A DNA stretch of 64,000 nt from Planctomycetota bacterium (GTDB lineage Bacteria; Planctomycetota; UBA1135; UBA2386). Shown here one piece after another: positions 45,861 to 54,836 of the stretch; positions within the stretch are counted from its first letter, which is position 1; the number at the start of each line of letters is the position of its first letter. Made by a program: the position numbers and the translations under genes. The stretch spans positions 1 to 64,000 of the forward strand of contig JADLHO010000124.1 in assembly GCA_020848735.1 (NCBI GenBank), written 5' to 3'. The notes below the pieces were generated by a model. The model was given only the letters and a program-made list of their open reading frames with translations. It searched no databases and was not told where the DNA came from.

Positions 45861-47057
45861 ATGCGATTCCGTTCGACACTCTCGACCGCGCGCCGACTCG
45901 ACGACGCCTGCGCCGAGACGATCGCCGAGCTCCGTCGGTCCTTCGTGGACGAGGACCCCGATCTCGTCATGGCCTTTGCGACGCCGAGCCTCGGCGACCT
46001 CGACGAGATCCCGAGGCGACTCGCGAAGGCCTTCCCGCGCAGTCTGCTCGGCGGCTGCTCGGGCGGTGGGGTGATCGGCGACGGGCACGAGGTGGAGGAT
46101 CGGCCGGGTCTGACGCTGCTCGCGGGCAGGCTGCCGGGTGCCACGATCGAGACACGGGTGCTGCGGCGCGATGAGCTGCCGAATCCGGATGCGCCGCCAT
46201 CGACCTGGCATGCGCTGTTCGAGACGCCGAGCGCGCGCGTGCGCGGCCTGATCGTGTTGCCGGACCCCTGGCGCTTCCCCGTCGGCACCTTGCTCACGGG
46301 ACTCGATTACGCGTATCCCGACTGCCCGAAGGTCGGGGGCCTCGTGAGCGGCGGTGATCACGCGGGCGCGCAACGCGTGTTCGCGGGCCGCGGTGCGGAC
46401 GCGAAGGCGCTCGACGACGGTGCGCTCGTCGTCGTCTTCGGTGGGCAGGTCGAGATCGCGGCGATCGTCGCGCAGGGCTGCCGCCCCATCGGCCGCGTGG
46501 GCACGATCACCGCAGGCTCCGGCCAGGATCTCGTCGCCGTCGACGGCCAGCCCGCACTCGCCTTCCTCAAGTCGCAGATCGACTCCCTCGACGAGCGTGA
46601 GCTCGAGATCGTCCGCAGCTCACCCATGTTCGTCGGGCTCGCGATGGATCCGTTTGCCGCGGAGACTCCCGACGAGGGCGAGTACCTGATGCGGAACATC
46701 GTCGGGCTCGACCGCGAGCGCGGCAGCCTGGCGATCGCCGGACGTCCGGGTGTCGGCCGCAAGATCCGCTTCCACCTCCGCGATCGTGAGGCGAGCGACT
46801 GCGATCTGCAGCGCGCGTTCCGGCGGGTCCAGGCGAGTCCGGCACCGGCGGCCGCACTGCTCTTCTCGTGCCTCGGACGCGGCAAGGGCCTCTACGGGGA
46901 AGCGGACCACGACTCGCGCGCCTTCCTCGAGCGCTTCGGACGCGTCCCGCTCGCGGGCTTCTTCTGCAACGGCGAGATCGGGCCGGTGGCGGGCGCGACC
47001 TATCTGCACGGCTACACCTCGGCATTCGCGCTGATCCGTCAGGTCGAACTCGGCTGA
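45861..47057 (+). CDS. FIST-domain sensory protein
   Basis: A 398-residue protein with FIST_N and FIST_C domains, a ligand-binding sensory module thought to bind small molecules such as amino acids. N-domain: PDLVMAFATPSLGDLDEI and LLGGCSGGGVIGDGHE. C-domain: FFCNGEIGPVAGATYLHGYTSA near the end, with the conserved GE.GP..G...LHG signature. There is no signal peptide, histidine kinase or methyl-accepting domain, so it is a free-standing cytoplasmic sensor. The next gene, a large permease, starts inside its stop codon (TGATG). Confidence 0.9.
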   Translation: MRFRSTLSTARRLDDACAETIAELRRSFVDEDPDLVMAFATPSLGDLDEIPRRLAKAFPRSLLGGCSGGGVIGDGHEVEDRPGLTLLAGRLPGATIETRVLRRDELPNPDAPPSTWHALFETPSARVRGLIVLPDPWRFPVGTLLTGLDYAYPDCPKVGGLVSGGDHAGAQRVFAGRGADAKALDDGALVVVFGGQVEIAAIVAQGCRPIGRVGTITAGSGQDLVAVDGQPALAFLKSQIDSLDERELEIVRSSPMFVGLAMDPFAAETPDEGEYLMRNIVGLDRERGSLAIAGRPGVGRKIRFHLRDREASDCDLQRAFRRVQASPAPAAALLFSCLGRGKGLYGEADHDSRAFLERFGRVPLAGFFCNGEIGPVAGATYLHGYTSAFALIRQVELG

Positions 47058-48565
47058 TGCGCGCCCTCGCGATGCGGAAGGTCGCGCTGCTCGTGCAGAC
47101 CTGGCTCGTGCTCGACTTCTTCGGCGACGCGCGCCGCGACGGCCGCGAGAGCTCCGCGCTGAGTTCGGCGATCTTCGGCCAGTCGTTCCTCGCCTTCGCG
47201 CTTGCGGCGATCGTGTTCGAGAAGGGCCTGCCGCTCGAACGCTTCGCGGCGATCAACCTCTCGCTCTCGACGCTGCTCCTCGGCGTTGCCGCCCTCGCCG
47301 ACCCCGATCGCGAGGCGCGGCGACTCGCGGATTGCCAGCTCTTCGGCACCGCGCCGCTCGGCCGCGTCACGCTCGGCCTCGCGCGCGCCGCGCACGGCCT
47401 CACGCGCACCGCACTCCTCGCGCTCGGCATGGCGATCCCGCCGGCGGTGCTCTGCACCTTCCTCGGCCAGGGCTCCCTCGCCGTGTTGCCGGCGTATCTC
47501 CTGCTCGCGGTCCTCCTCGCCGGGCTCGTGTCCGGCGCGCTGCAGATCGCGGTGCGCGCGGTGGCGCGGCGCTTCGGCTCGCTGCAGGCCGCGTTGAGCG
47601 CGGGCACGGTGCGCGCGATCCTGCTCGGTGCCGGTCTCGCCGGTTTCGTCCTCGGGCTGCCCGCGCTGCGCACGGGCCGCGCCGCACTGCCCTTGCCCGC
47701 GAGCCTCGTCGACCTCTGGCCGCCCTTCTGCGCGGCGCGATGGCTCGCCGACCCGCAGGCGCTCGACGCCGCACTCGCGCTCGCGGTGTGTGCGCTGCTG
47801 CTGCTCGTGCTCGACGCCATCGTCGGGGATCTCGTGCGCGAGGAGCGCGGCGGCGCACGCCGTGCACGCTCGCCGTTCGCCTGGCTCGACGCGAAGCTCG
47901 CCGGCGAAGGGCCACTGCGCGGCGTGAGCACCTGGACCGCGTCGATGCTCTTCCGCAGCGCGGCCTTCCGCGGCCGCGTGCTCCCGCTCGCCGGATTGCC
48001 CGCGGCGATGCTCCTGCTGACCTTCGCGAGCGAGGACCGCGCGGGCCGCGAGCTCCTGCTCGGGGTCGCACTCCAGTTGCCGGCGATGGGCATGCCCTTC
48101 CTCGTCGCCTTCCTCCCGCGCGCCGAACAGGACGGCGCCGATCTCGTCTTCCGCACCTGTCCGCACGGCTCGCGCGCCCTCGCCCGCGAAGGCGCACTCC
48201 TGGCGCTCGCCACGCGCGTGGTCCTGCCGCTCCAGCTCATCGCCGCGCCCTGCCTCGTCGTGCTCGACGGCTCGCCCACGCGCGCCCTCGGCCTCGTCGG
48301 CTTCTCGAGCGGACTCGCCGTCTTCGCGACGGCCCACGCGCTGCGTGCGCTCGATGCCGTGGCCTTCACCGCGATCGACGACGACCCCCGCGGTCTCGAA
48401 CTCGGCGCCCTCGTCCCGCCGACCCTCCTCCTCGCCGGACTCGGTGCCGCCTACGGCAGCTTCGCGGACCACGCGGCGGCTCCGCTCGTCGCCGCACTCG
48501 TCCTCGCCATGGCCATCCGACGCCTCGTGATCTCGCGCCGCCGCAGCGCCCGGACGGACGCATGA
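47057..48565 (+). CDS. Large polytopic membrane protein, probable ABC permease
   Basis: A 502-residue protein with about twelve hydrophobic helices and short loops, no large soluble domain. Segments such as IFGQSFLAFALAAIVFE, LPAYLLLAVLLAGLVSG and FVLGLPALRTGRAALPLP suggest an ABC-2-type permease, but no family signature is certain. ATG 47057 overlaps the FIST stop by one base. No ATPase gene is adjacent; the orphan ATPase at 36763 is a possible partner. It is followed by a 35-residue membrane peptide gene in an ATGA overlap. Confidence 0.68.
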   Translation: MRALAMRKVALLVQTWLVLDFFGDARRDGRESSALSSAIFGQSFLAFALAAIVFEKGLPLERFAAINLSLSTLLLGVAALADPDREARRLADCQLFGTAPLGRVTLGLARAAHGLTRTALLALGMAIPPAVLCTFLGQGSLAVLPAYLLLAVLLAGLVSGALQIAVRAVARRFGSLQAALSAGTVRAILLGAGLAGFVLGLPALRTGRAALPLPASLVDLWPPFCAARWLADPQALDAALALAVCALLLLVLDAIVGDLVREERGGARRARSPFAWLDAKLAGEGPLRGVSTWTASMLFRSAAFRGRVLPLAGLPAAMLLLTFASEDRAGRELLLGVALQLPAMGMPFLVAFLPRAEQDGADLVFRTCPHGSRALAREGALLALATRVVLPLQLIAAPCLVVLDGSPTRALGLVGFSSGLAVFATAHALRALDAVAFTAIDDDPRGLELGALVPPTLLLAGLGAAYGSFADHAAAPLVAALVLAMAIRRLVISRRRSARTDA

Positions 48566-48669
48566 CCCAGCCGCCCGCCCGGCGCCTCGCGGCCGAACTG
48601 AAGAGCCTGGCCCTGCTCTACGTCGCGATCGCCGTCCTGCCCCTCCTGCTGGGCTGGTGCAGCTCCTGA
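48562..48669 (+). CDS. Very small single-helix membrane protein (35 aa)
   Basis: A 35-residue ORF starting at ATG 48562, which overlaps the permease stop (ATGA). A basic N-terminus (MTQPPARRLAAELKSLA) is followed by one transmembrane helix (LLYVAIAVLPLLLGW). Position, overlap and topology suggest a small subunit or regulator of the permease, in the manner of CydX- or KdpF-like peptides; this is inference. It is too short to be sure. Confidence 0.55.
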   Translation: MTQPPARRLAAELKSLALLYVAIAVLPLLLGWCSS

Positions 48670-48671
48670 GC

Positions 48672-48700
48672 TTGCCGGGCCCGCGGGCCCTGCCTATGGT
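48672..48700 (+). promoter_or_regulatory. Sigma-70-type promoter for the 75-residue protein gene
   Basis: TTGCCG (48672-48677) and TATGGT (48695-48700) with exactly 17 nt between them; TATGGT is the same -10 as at hppA. A GC-rich inverted repeat (GGGCCCGCGGGCCC) fills the spacer and could be an operator or the terminator of the preceding operon. Confidence 0.5.
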
Positions 48701-48728
48701 GCGCGGCGCTCTTCGTCCGGAGGATCCC

Positions 48729-48956
48729 ATGACGAGCCTCGAGTCGACGGACCGATCCCGCGCGCCCCTGCCCTCCCGCAGCAGCACGCGCAGCGCGGAT
48801 CAGGCGCGCGCCCTCCCCCGCGCGCCCGAGGGCGAGCGCAGGCCTCGCCCGGCGGAAGACGACGCGGAGCCGCGTTGCGCGCGCCGCATCAGCCCCGATC
48901 CGCTGGCCGTCACCGATCGCTATCGGCTGACGATGCCGTTCACGGACGAGCTCTGA
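48729..48956 (+). CDS. Small hydrophilic protein, function unknown
   Basis: A 75-residue protein rich in Arg, Ser, Pro and Asp in its first 45 residues, probably disordered, with a more ordered end (CARRISPDPLAVTDRYRLTMPFTDEL). ATG 48729 has a perfect GGAGG ribosome-binding site 6 nt upstream and its own promoter with ideal spacing, which argues for a real, well-expressed gene. No family recognised. Next to it, 48957-49049 is non-coding. Confidence 0.6.
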   Translation: MTSLESTDRSRAPLPSRSSTRSADQARALPRAPEGERRPRPAEDDAEPRCARRISPDPLAVTDRYRLTMPFTDEL

Positions 48957-49049
48957 TCGGCGATCGATCGGGCGGCAGAGCGCCCGATCCCGGTTTCATC
49001 GCGACCGGGGCCGCGAGCTGCCGGACCGCCTCGGTCCCTCCGGCCCAGC

Positions 49050-50858
49050 TCAGCGGCCGTAGCGCGCCTGCATCTGATCGAGGAAGGCCGCCGCATTGGG
49101 CGGCCCCTCGGAGATCGTCGTGATCGAGTTCCGCTCGACGACCGCGCGGAATCGCGCGAGCACGGCGGCGCCGTCCTTGGGGTCGAGGCCGAAGCGATCG
49201 GGCCACTGGAGCTGCAGATACCAGAGCGGAAGCAGCAGCTTCGCCACCCGATTGCGCTGCGGTTCGCCGCCGGCGGCGTCGAGGGCACGACCGAGGGTTG
49301 CCAGACCCGCCGCGACGAATTCGGGCGGCGTCAGCGCGGCGGGATCCCAGCCGTTCATGGGGACGTGCTGCGGCATCGACGAGCCCCAGCGATCCATCGC
49401 CGCCAGGAACTCGAGCACGTCGCCTGCGGCGGAGCCGTAGTAGCCGGCGCAGAACTCGCGACGGATCTCGAGGGGATCGCGCGCGGGATCCCAGAGGAGC
49501 TGCGCGCAGAGGTACTGCCGCAATTCGGCGAGCTCACCGCCAGGGCTCTGGAGATCGCACTGCACCATCACTCCGTTGATCCCGTCGCGCGCATAGCGCT
49601 TCAGGTCACCGGCGAGAGCCGCGAGGTTGGGATTGGGCGCGAGGTAGTTCCAGAAGTTCACGCCGTAATGCCAGACGAAGACGTTCTTGGCCGACGCGCG
49701 CCAGTCGAGCAGCGCCTGACGGAACTCGGCGCCGAGCGCCGGGCAGTCGATGCCGTGGAAGTAGCAGGCGTGCTGGCAGAGGCGAACGATCACGTCGTCG
49801 CGCGGCCTGGTGACCTTGGGCGTCGCCAGCGTGTGCTGATAGGCGATCGTCTCGATCGTGCGCCCGGGGAAGCGCGCCGTCACCGCAGCGGCGATCGCAT
49901 TGGCGAAGCGCAGGATCGGGCCGTGCTGCGAACCCTCCTCGAGGACGATGGCCACGCACCTTTCGCACTCGCAGGCGCCGCTCGCGCCTGGATAGGCGTC
50001 GTTCTGTGAGACGTCGATGCAGGGGATCTCGGGGTGTGCTTCGCACCAGTCGAGCACCCACCTGGTGCAATGCTCGAGCACCGCGGGGTTCGCGTAGCAG
50101 AGCTGGCCGCCGATCGCGGCGCCGTGGCGCTTGCCCCCGACGAGACCGAACCAGTCGGGGTGCTCCGCGAGCAAGAGCCCCGCCGGGACCATCGTCTCGG
50201 CGGAGTGACAGAAGGGGCTGATGACGAAGCCCTGGACCTTCTGTCCGCTGCCATGCGGCCGACCGATGCACTGGTTGGAGTTGCCGCCGTTGAGTCGTTG
50301 ACGCGCGACGAGCACACCGTCGGCGGTCAGGAACGACAGGACTTCGCGATAGATGAACGGCGACGCGTGGCGGTGGTCGAGGGGCGGGATCACGATGCGC
50401 TCGCGGCGGGGCGCCACGACGCAATCCGCGGCGAGGAAACGGTGCCCGAGGAAGCGCTCGAGGAACTCGTACACGGCATAGACACTGCCTCGCTCGGCTC
50501 CGCCGAGCAGCAGGAGATCGTCGCCCTCGCTTCGCACGATCACGCCGTCGTCGCCGAGTTCCACGGCCGCCGCCACGGCGCCGGTCGCGCGGGCCCGCGC
50601 CGAGTGGCCGATCAGGATCGCGGGACGCCCGCCGATCCGGTCCTCGGTCACGATCTCGAGTTCGACGCCGCTCGCGACCGCGAGAGCCTCCCGCAGCTCC
50701 TCGGCAGCGAACCGGAGCGCCGGGGTCTCCGGCTCTTGGATGGCGATGCGGTAGGCGCTGCTGCCGTGCTCGACGATGGTGAGCAGACCGTGTTCGCGGC
50801 CCGGATCCTGCATCGGCGACGGGGTCGCGAGCGCTGCGATGGCGAGCGGGATCAGCAT
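49050..50858 (-). CDS. DUF4838-domain secreted protein, glycoside-hydrolase-like
   Basis: A 602-residue exported protein with a weak signal peptide (MLIPLAIAALATPS). Residues about 30-130 look like a GH20b/alpha-glucuronidase N-terminal domain (RFAAEELREALAVASGVELEI, ILIGHS). The DUF4838 core follows: HASPFIYREVLSF, HPDWFGLVGGKRHG, CIDVSQNDAYPGASGACECERC, NVFVWHYGVNFWNYLAPNPN and GINGVMVQCDLQSPGGE. The family is common in Planctomycetes and Bacteroidetes near polysaccharide-degradation genes, but its substrate is unknown. ATG 50858 is chosen because the longer frame overlaps the pseudouridine synthase gene. Confidence 0.85.
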   Translation of the reverse strand: MLIPLAIAALATPSPMQDPGREHGLLTIVEHGSSAYRIAIQEPETPALRFAAEELREALAVASGVELEIVTEDRIGGRPAILIGHSARARATGAVAAAVELGDDGVIVRSEGDDLLLLGGAERGSVYAVYEFLERFLGHRFLAADCVVAPRRERIVIPPLDHRHASPFIYREVLSFLTADGVLVARQRLNGGNSNQCIGRPHGSGQKVQGFVISPFCHSAETMVPAGLLLAEHPDWFGLVGGKRHGAAIGGQLCYANPAVLEHCTRWVLDWCEAHPEIPCIDVSQNDAYPGASGACECERCVAIVLEEGSQHGPILRFANAIAAAVTARFPGRTIETIAYQHTLATPKVTRPRDDVIVRLCQHACYFHGIDCPALGAEFRQALLDWRASAKNVFVWHYGVNFWNYLAPNPNLAALAGDLKRYARDGINGVMVQCDLQSPGGELAELRQYLCAQLLWDPARDPLEIRREFCAGYYGSAAGDVLEFLAAMDRWGSSMPQHVPMNGWDPAALTPPEFVAAGLATLGRALDAAGGEPQRNRVAKLLLPLWYLQLQWPDRFGLDPKDGAAVLARFRAVVERNSITTISEGPPNAAAFLDQMQARYGR

Positions 50859-50964
50859 CGCGGCGATTGGCCGCGGCGGCAGCCCTGCGTGCGAGGACGG
50901 GCGCCCGCGCAGCTCGATCGCCGCGGCATTCGAGCCGGCCACTCGAGATCGACCCGTGACGCCG

Positions 50965-51984
50965 TCACCCCTCGACCAGCGCCGCGAGCTCCGCCGGCAG
51001 CGGCGCCTCGAGCGTGAAGCCCTTGCCGTGCAGCGGGTGCTCGAAGACGAGGCGGTGCGAGTGCAGGGCGTGGCGATCGAGCACGAGGCGCGCGCGTTGT
51101 TCGTCGCTGAGCGTGGCCTCGCGGTCGAGGCACGCGAGGAAGATGTCCGGTGCGACGCCGTAGATCTTGTCGCCGACGAGCGGACAGCCGATCGCCTCCA
51201 TGTGGACGCGGATCTGGTGCGTGCGGCCCGTCTCGGGCCAGAGCTCGACGAGCGAGAAGCGTGAGCCCGCGCGGCGCACGCGGTAGCGCGTGATCGCCGG
51301 CAGGCCGTCCTCGCCGTGCACGACCGTGAGCTTGAGCCGGATCGGCGAACGCTTGTCGGGCCCGATGGGGAGCTCGATGCGGCCCTCGCGCGGCGAGGGA
51401 CAGCCGTGCACGACGGCGAGGTAGGTCTTCTCGACGCGACGCTCCTCGAACTGCTTGCGCACCGCGGAGTGGAACTGCTCGTCGAGTCCGACCGCGACGA
51501 CACCCGAGGTCTCGCGATCGATGCGGTGGAGCAGGCGCGGGATCACGTCGTGCGCGGGGTCCTCGGGGCGCCGGTAGCGCTTGTGCAGGTAGTGGATGAG
51601 CGTGCCGTGCACGCGCCGGCCCGAGGGATGCACCGCGAGACCCGCCGGCTTGTCGACGGCGATCATCAGCTTCTCCTCGTGCACGATCGCGATCTCGAAG
51701 TCGCCGGGGGCGACGTCGACCGGCTCGGGCGGCTGAGGGATGCGCACCACGATCCAATCCCCCCTGCGGATGCGGCACGACGCGCGCGGCGGCCGATCCT
51801 CGAGCGAGACGAGCCCCTCCTCGAGGAGGCGATGGATGCTGCTGCGCGACCGCCAGGGCAGGAAGAGGCAGAGCACCTGATCGAGCCGGAGGCCGGCGTG
51901 GCGATCGTCCGCGAGCAGACGGAGCTGCTCGAGCGGACGACTCAGGTCGCGTGGGCCGTCACCGGGACTGCGCGGGATCGCCAT
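50965..51984 (-). CDS. RluA-family rRNA/tRNA pseudouridine synthase
   Basis: A 339-residue enzyme that isomerises uridine to pseudouridine in structured RNA. An S4-like N-terminal domain (about 30-95, LRLDQVLCLFLPWRSRSSIHRLL) precedes the catalytic domain with the signature HRIDRETSGVVAVG, where the Asp is the nucleophile, then KTYLAVVHG and LVELWPETGRTHQIRVHMEAIG. RluA, RluC and RluD cannot be told apart by eye. It lies 58 nt downstream of rpsU on the same strand and 106 nt before the DUF4838 gene. Confidence 0.93.
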   Translation of the reverse strand: MAIPRSPGDGPRDLSRPLEQLRLLADDRHAGLRLDQVLCLFLPWRSRSSIHRLLEEGLVSLEDRPPRASCRIRRGDWIVVRIPQPPEPVDVAPGDFEIAIVHEEKLMIAVDKPAGLAVHPSGRRVHGTLIHYLHKRYRRPEDPAHDVIPRLLHRIDRETSGVVAVGLDEQFHSAVRKQFEERRVEKTYLAVVHGCPSPREGRIELPIGPDKRSPIRLKLTVVHGEDGLPAITRYRVRRAGSRFSLVELWPETGRTHQIRVHMEAIGCPLVGDKIYGVAPDIFLACLDREATLSDEQRARLVLDRHALHSHRLVFEHPLHGKGFTLEAPLPAELAALVEG

Positions 51985-52042
51985 GGCGCATCGGAGTCCG
52001 CGCGGCGGCCGGCGCTGGGCGCGGGTCGACCCGTGCGCGCGC

Positions 52043-52375
52043 TCAGGTCAGCGGCGCGGCGATCGGACGCGGACGCTCGAGCATCGAACCCGTCGTCTCC
52101 TCCGGGCCCTCGTCGTCGCGACCGCCCTGGCCGGGGCGGAGCTTCGACTTGCGGCGCGGGCGACCACCGCGGCCACCCTTGTCCTCGGCCTTGCGCAGCG
52201 CGCGCTGCAGGTTGCGGATCTTCTCGCGCTCCTCGCGACGCAGGCGATCGCTGCGCTTCTCGAAGTACGCGTACTTCTTGGCGAGCCGGAAGATGCCGGC
52301 GTAGTTGCACTGGCGCTTGAAGCGACGCAGCGCCGCCTCGAGGGGCTCGTTGGAGCGGACCTGGACTTTGATCAT
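52043..52375 (-). CDS. rpsU: 30S ribosomal protein bS21
   Basis: A 110-residue bS21. The core (MIKVQVRSNEPLEAALRRF, KRQCNYAGIFRLAKKYAYFEKRSDRLRREE) is typical, with the internal region often GILRE(L/A)KRRE.YEKPSEKRRR in other bacteria. The C-terminal 40 residues, rich in Gly, Arg, Pro and acidic residues, are an extension absent from E. coli S21 (71 aa). ATG 52375 is chosen because upstream in-frame residues do not match the family. Confidence 0.93.
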   Translation of the reverse strand: MIKVQVRSNEPLEAALRRFKRQCNYAGIFRLAKKYAYFEKRSDRLRREEREKIRNLQRALRKAEDKGGRGGRPRRKSKLRPGQGGRDDEGPEETTGSMLERPRPIAAPLT

Positions 52376-52605
52376 CGAAGGCTCGTTTCGTGCGTCGCGG
52401 CGGCGACCGACTTGCGAGAGTGCAACGCGGGCGTGGGTCGTCGGGCGGGGCACCGTCCGGGTGGCCTCCGCGGTCAGGCGGAGGCGGTCGGGCGGCGCGA
52501 AGGGCGGGACAGGTTAGCGGTCATCGGTCCGCGGGCAAGGTCTGCGATAACCTCTCCGCGCCTCGCGGTCCCCGCGCCCGAGCCGCCCCGAGCCGAAGCC
52601 CCCGC

Positions 52606-54810
52606 TTGTCCAGCAGCGCCGACAGCAGTGCGAGCGACGCCGTCCGTGACCTCGAAGGCACGGTCGAGCACTTCAGCTTCCGCAATGCGGAGACCGGCTT
52701 CGCGGTCGCGCGCTTCGTCCCGAGCGACGGCGGCCGCCCGCTCCAGATCGTCGGCCAGCTCGCCCAACTCGCGGAGGGCCAACAGGTTCGGATCAGCGGA
52801 CAGCGCCGTTCCCACGCCCGGTTCGGACCGCAGATCGAAGTGGAGTACTGCGAGGCCGCGCTGCCCCAGAGCCCGCAGGGGATCGCGAGCTACCTCGGCT
52901 CGGGGCTCGTCAAGGGGATCGGGCCGACCACGGCGGACCGGATCGTGACGCAGTTCGGCGCCGACGCCCTGCGCGTGATCGAGGAGGAGCCGGAGCGACT
53001 GCGGGAGGTGAAGGGCCTCGGCGCCCGGCGGATCGCGGAGCTCGTCGCGGCGGTCCAGTCGCAGCGCGACGTGCAGGCGGTGATGGTGTTCCTCCGCACG
53101 CACGGGCTCGGTCAGGCGCTCGCCGCCCGCATCGTGAAGCGCTTCGGGCGCAACGCGTCGGCGCTGATCCAGGCCGATCCCTACCGGCTCGCCGACGAGG
53201 TCGTCGGCATCGGCTTCAAGACCGCCGATCAGCTCGCGTCGCGCCTGGGGATCGGTCGTGAGGCCGCGCAACGCGTCGACGCGGGTCTCCTGCACGTGCT
53301 CGCGCTCGCCGCACGCGACGGCCACAGCTACCTCCGCGCCACCGAGTTCGCCGAGCGCACCGCGACGCTGCTCCAGATCGACCAGGCGCCGATCGTCGCG
53401 CGGCTGCCCGAACTCGAGGCCAGCTCCCGCATCGTGCGCGAGCGCATCGGCTCAGACGACGCGCTCTTCCCCGTCGCCCTGCGCGCCGCGGAGTGCGGCG
53501 TGGCCGACGCGCTCGCGCGGCTCGCGCGCGTCGTGCTGCCGGCGACGAGGCTCGCCGTCGGCAAGCTCGTCGACGAGTACGCCCGCGCGGCGGGGCTCGA
53601 ACTGCCCGAGCAGCAGCGCGACGCGGTGGCGCGCGCGTTCGACAGTCCCGTCAGCGTGATCACGGGCGGCCCGGGTGTGGGCAAGACGACCATCGTGCGC
53701 GCGATCGCGAACCTCTGCACGCACGCCGGACTCGAGCTCCTGCTCGCGGCGCCGACCGGACGCGCGGCGAAGCGCCTGGAGGAGTCGACGGGCCGCGCCG
53801 CCTCGACGATCCACCGCCTGCTCGAGTGGCAGGCCGGCATCAACCGCTTCCAGCGCGACGGGGAGAACCGGCTCGAGGGCGATGTGCTCGTCATCGACGA
53901 GTGCTCGATGCTCGACCTGCAGCTCGCCTACAACCTGTTCCGTGCGGTGCCGCCGGGGATGCGGGTCGTGCTGGTCGGCGACGTCGACCAGCTGCCCTCG
54001 GTCGGACCGGGTCGCGTGCTCGCGGACCTGATCGAGTGCGCGCGGCTGCCCGTCACGCGGCTCACGACGATCTTCCGCCAGGGCTCCGGCTCGCGGATCG
54101 TCGAGGCCGCGCACGCGATCCGCAGCGGCGAGGAACCGCAGGGCGGCGGCGAGGGCGACGACTTCTTCTTCGTCGAGGCCCGCTCGGCGAGCCACGCGCG
54201 ACAGCTGGTGCGCGAACTCGTGACGGTGCGCATCCCTCGCCGCTTCGGCCTCGATGCGATGCGCGACGTGCAGGTGCTCTGCCCGATGTACCGCGGCGAC
54301 GCCGGCGCCGACGCGCTGAACCAGGAGCTGCAGTCCGCACTCAACCCGAACGGCGAGGAGCTCGCGCGCGGCGGCAAGCTCTTCCGCGTCGGCGACAAGG
54401 TGCTGCAGGTCCGCAACGACTACGACCTCGAGGTCTTCAACGGCGACGTCGGTCGCATCGCGGCGATCGACCGCGGCGACGCGCTGCTGCGCGTGCGCTT
54501 CGACGAGCGCGAGGTCGAGTACCCCTATGCCGACCTCGACCAGCTCGTGCCCGCCTACGCGATCACCGTGCACCGCGCGCAGGGCAGCGAGTATCCGGCG
54601 GTGGTCGTGCCGCTCCTCACCGAGCACTTCCTGATGCTGCGGCGCAACCTGCTCTACACGGCGATCACGCGCGGCAAGCGGCTCGTCGTCGTGGTCGGCT
54701 CGCGCTCGGCCCTCGAGATCGCGGTGCGCACGAGCGGCGACGAGGTGCGCAACTCGGGTCTCGCGCAGCGCCTGATGCAGCAGCTCGCGCCGCGCGGGGA
54801 TGTGGGCTGA
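52606..54810 (+). CDS. recD2: RecD2-type ATP-dependent 5'-3' DNA helicase
   Basis: A 734-residue superfamily 1B helicase, RecD2 (RecD-like protein of organisms without RecBCD partners). N-terminal OB-like and helix-hairpin-helix parts are seen (TVEHFSFRNAETGFAVARF, then GSGLVKGIGPTTADRIVTQFG). The ATPase core has Walker A GGPGVGKTTIVRAI at about residue 354, DEAD-like DECSMLDLQLAY, VGDVDQLPSVGPGRVL and the C-terminal YAITVHRAQGSEYPAVVVPL with the final TAITRGKRLVVVVGS. TTG 52606 is the best start before the conserved region. A TAACCT hexamer is at 52548-52553. Role: DNA repair. Confidence 0.93.
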   Translation: MSSSADSSASDAVRDLEGTVEHFSFRNAETGFAVARFVPSDGGRPLQIVGQLAQLAEGQQVRISGQRRSHARFGPQIEVEYCEAALPQSPQGIASYLGSGLVKGIGPTTADRIVTQFGADALRVIEEEPERLREVKGLGARRIAELVAAVQSQRDVQAVMVFLRTHGLGQALAARIVKRFGRNASALIQADPYRLADEVVGIGFKTADQLASRLGIGREAAQRVDAGLLHVLALAARDGHSYLRATEFAERTATLLQIDQAPIVARLPELEASSRIVRERIGSDDALFPVALRAAECGVADALARLARVVLPATRLAVGKLVDEYARAAGLELPEQQRDAVARAFDSPVSVITGGPGVGKTTIVRAIANLCTHAGLELLLAAPTGRAAKRLEESTGRAASTIHRLLEWQAGINRFQRDGENRLEGDVLVIDECSMLDLQLAYNLFRAVPPGMRVVLVGDVDQLPSVGPGRVLADLIECARLPVTRLTTIFRQGSGSRIVEAAHAIRSGEEPQGGGEGDDFFFVEARSASHARQLVRELVTVRIPRRFGLDAMRDVQVLCPMYRGDAGADALNQELQSALNPNGEELARGGKLFRVGDKVLQVRNDYDLEVFNGDVGRIAAIDRGDALLRVRFDEREVEYPYADLDQLVPAYAITVHRAQGSEYPAVVVPLLTEHFLMLRRNLLYTAITRGKRLVVVVGSRSALEIAVRTSGDEVRNSGLAQRLMQQLAPRGDVG

Positions 54811-54836
54811 GACGCGGCGGGGCCGACCCGCGAGGC

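Noticed and set aside
48677-48694. GGGCCCGCGGGCCC palindrome as a transcription-factor operator
   Set aside because: It may equally be the terminator stem of the upstream operon; GC palindromes are frequent here and no second copy was noticed.
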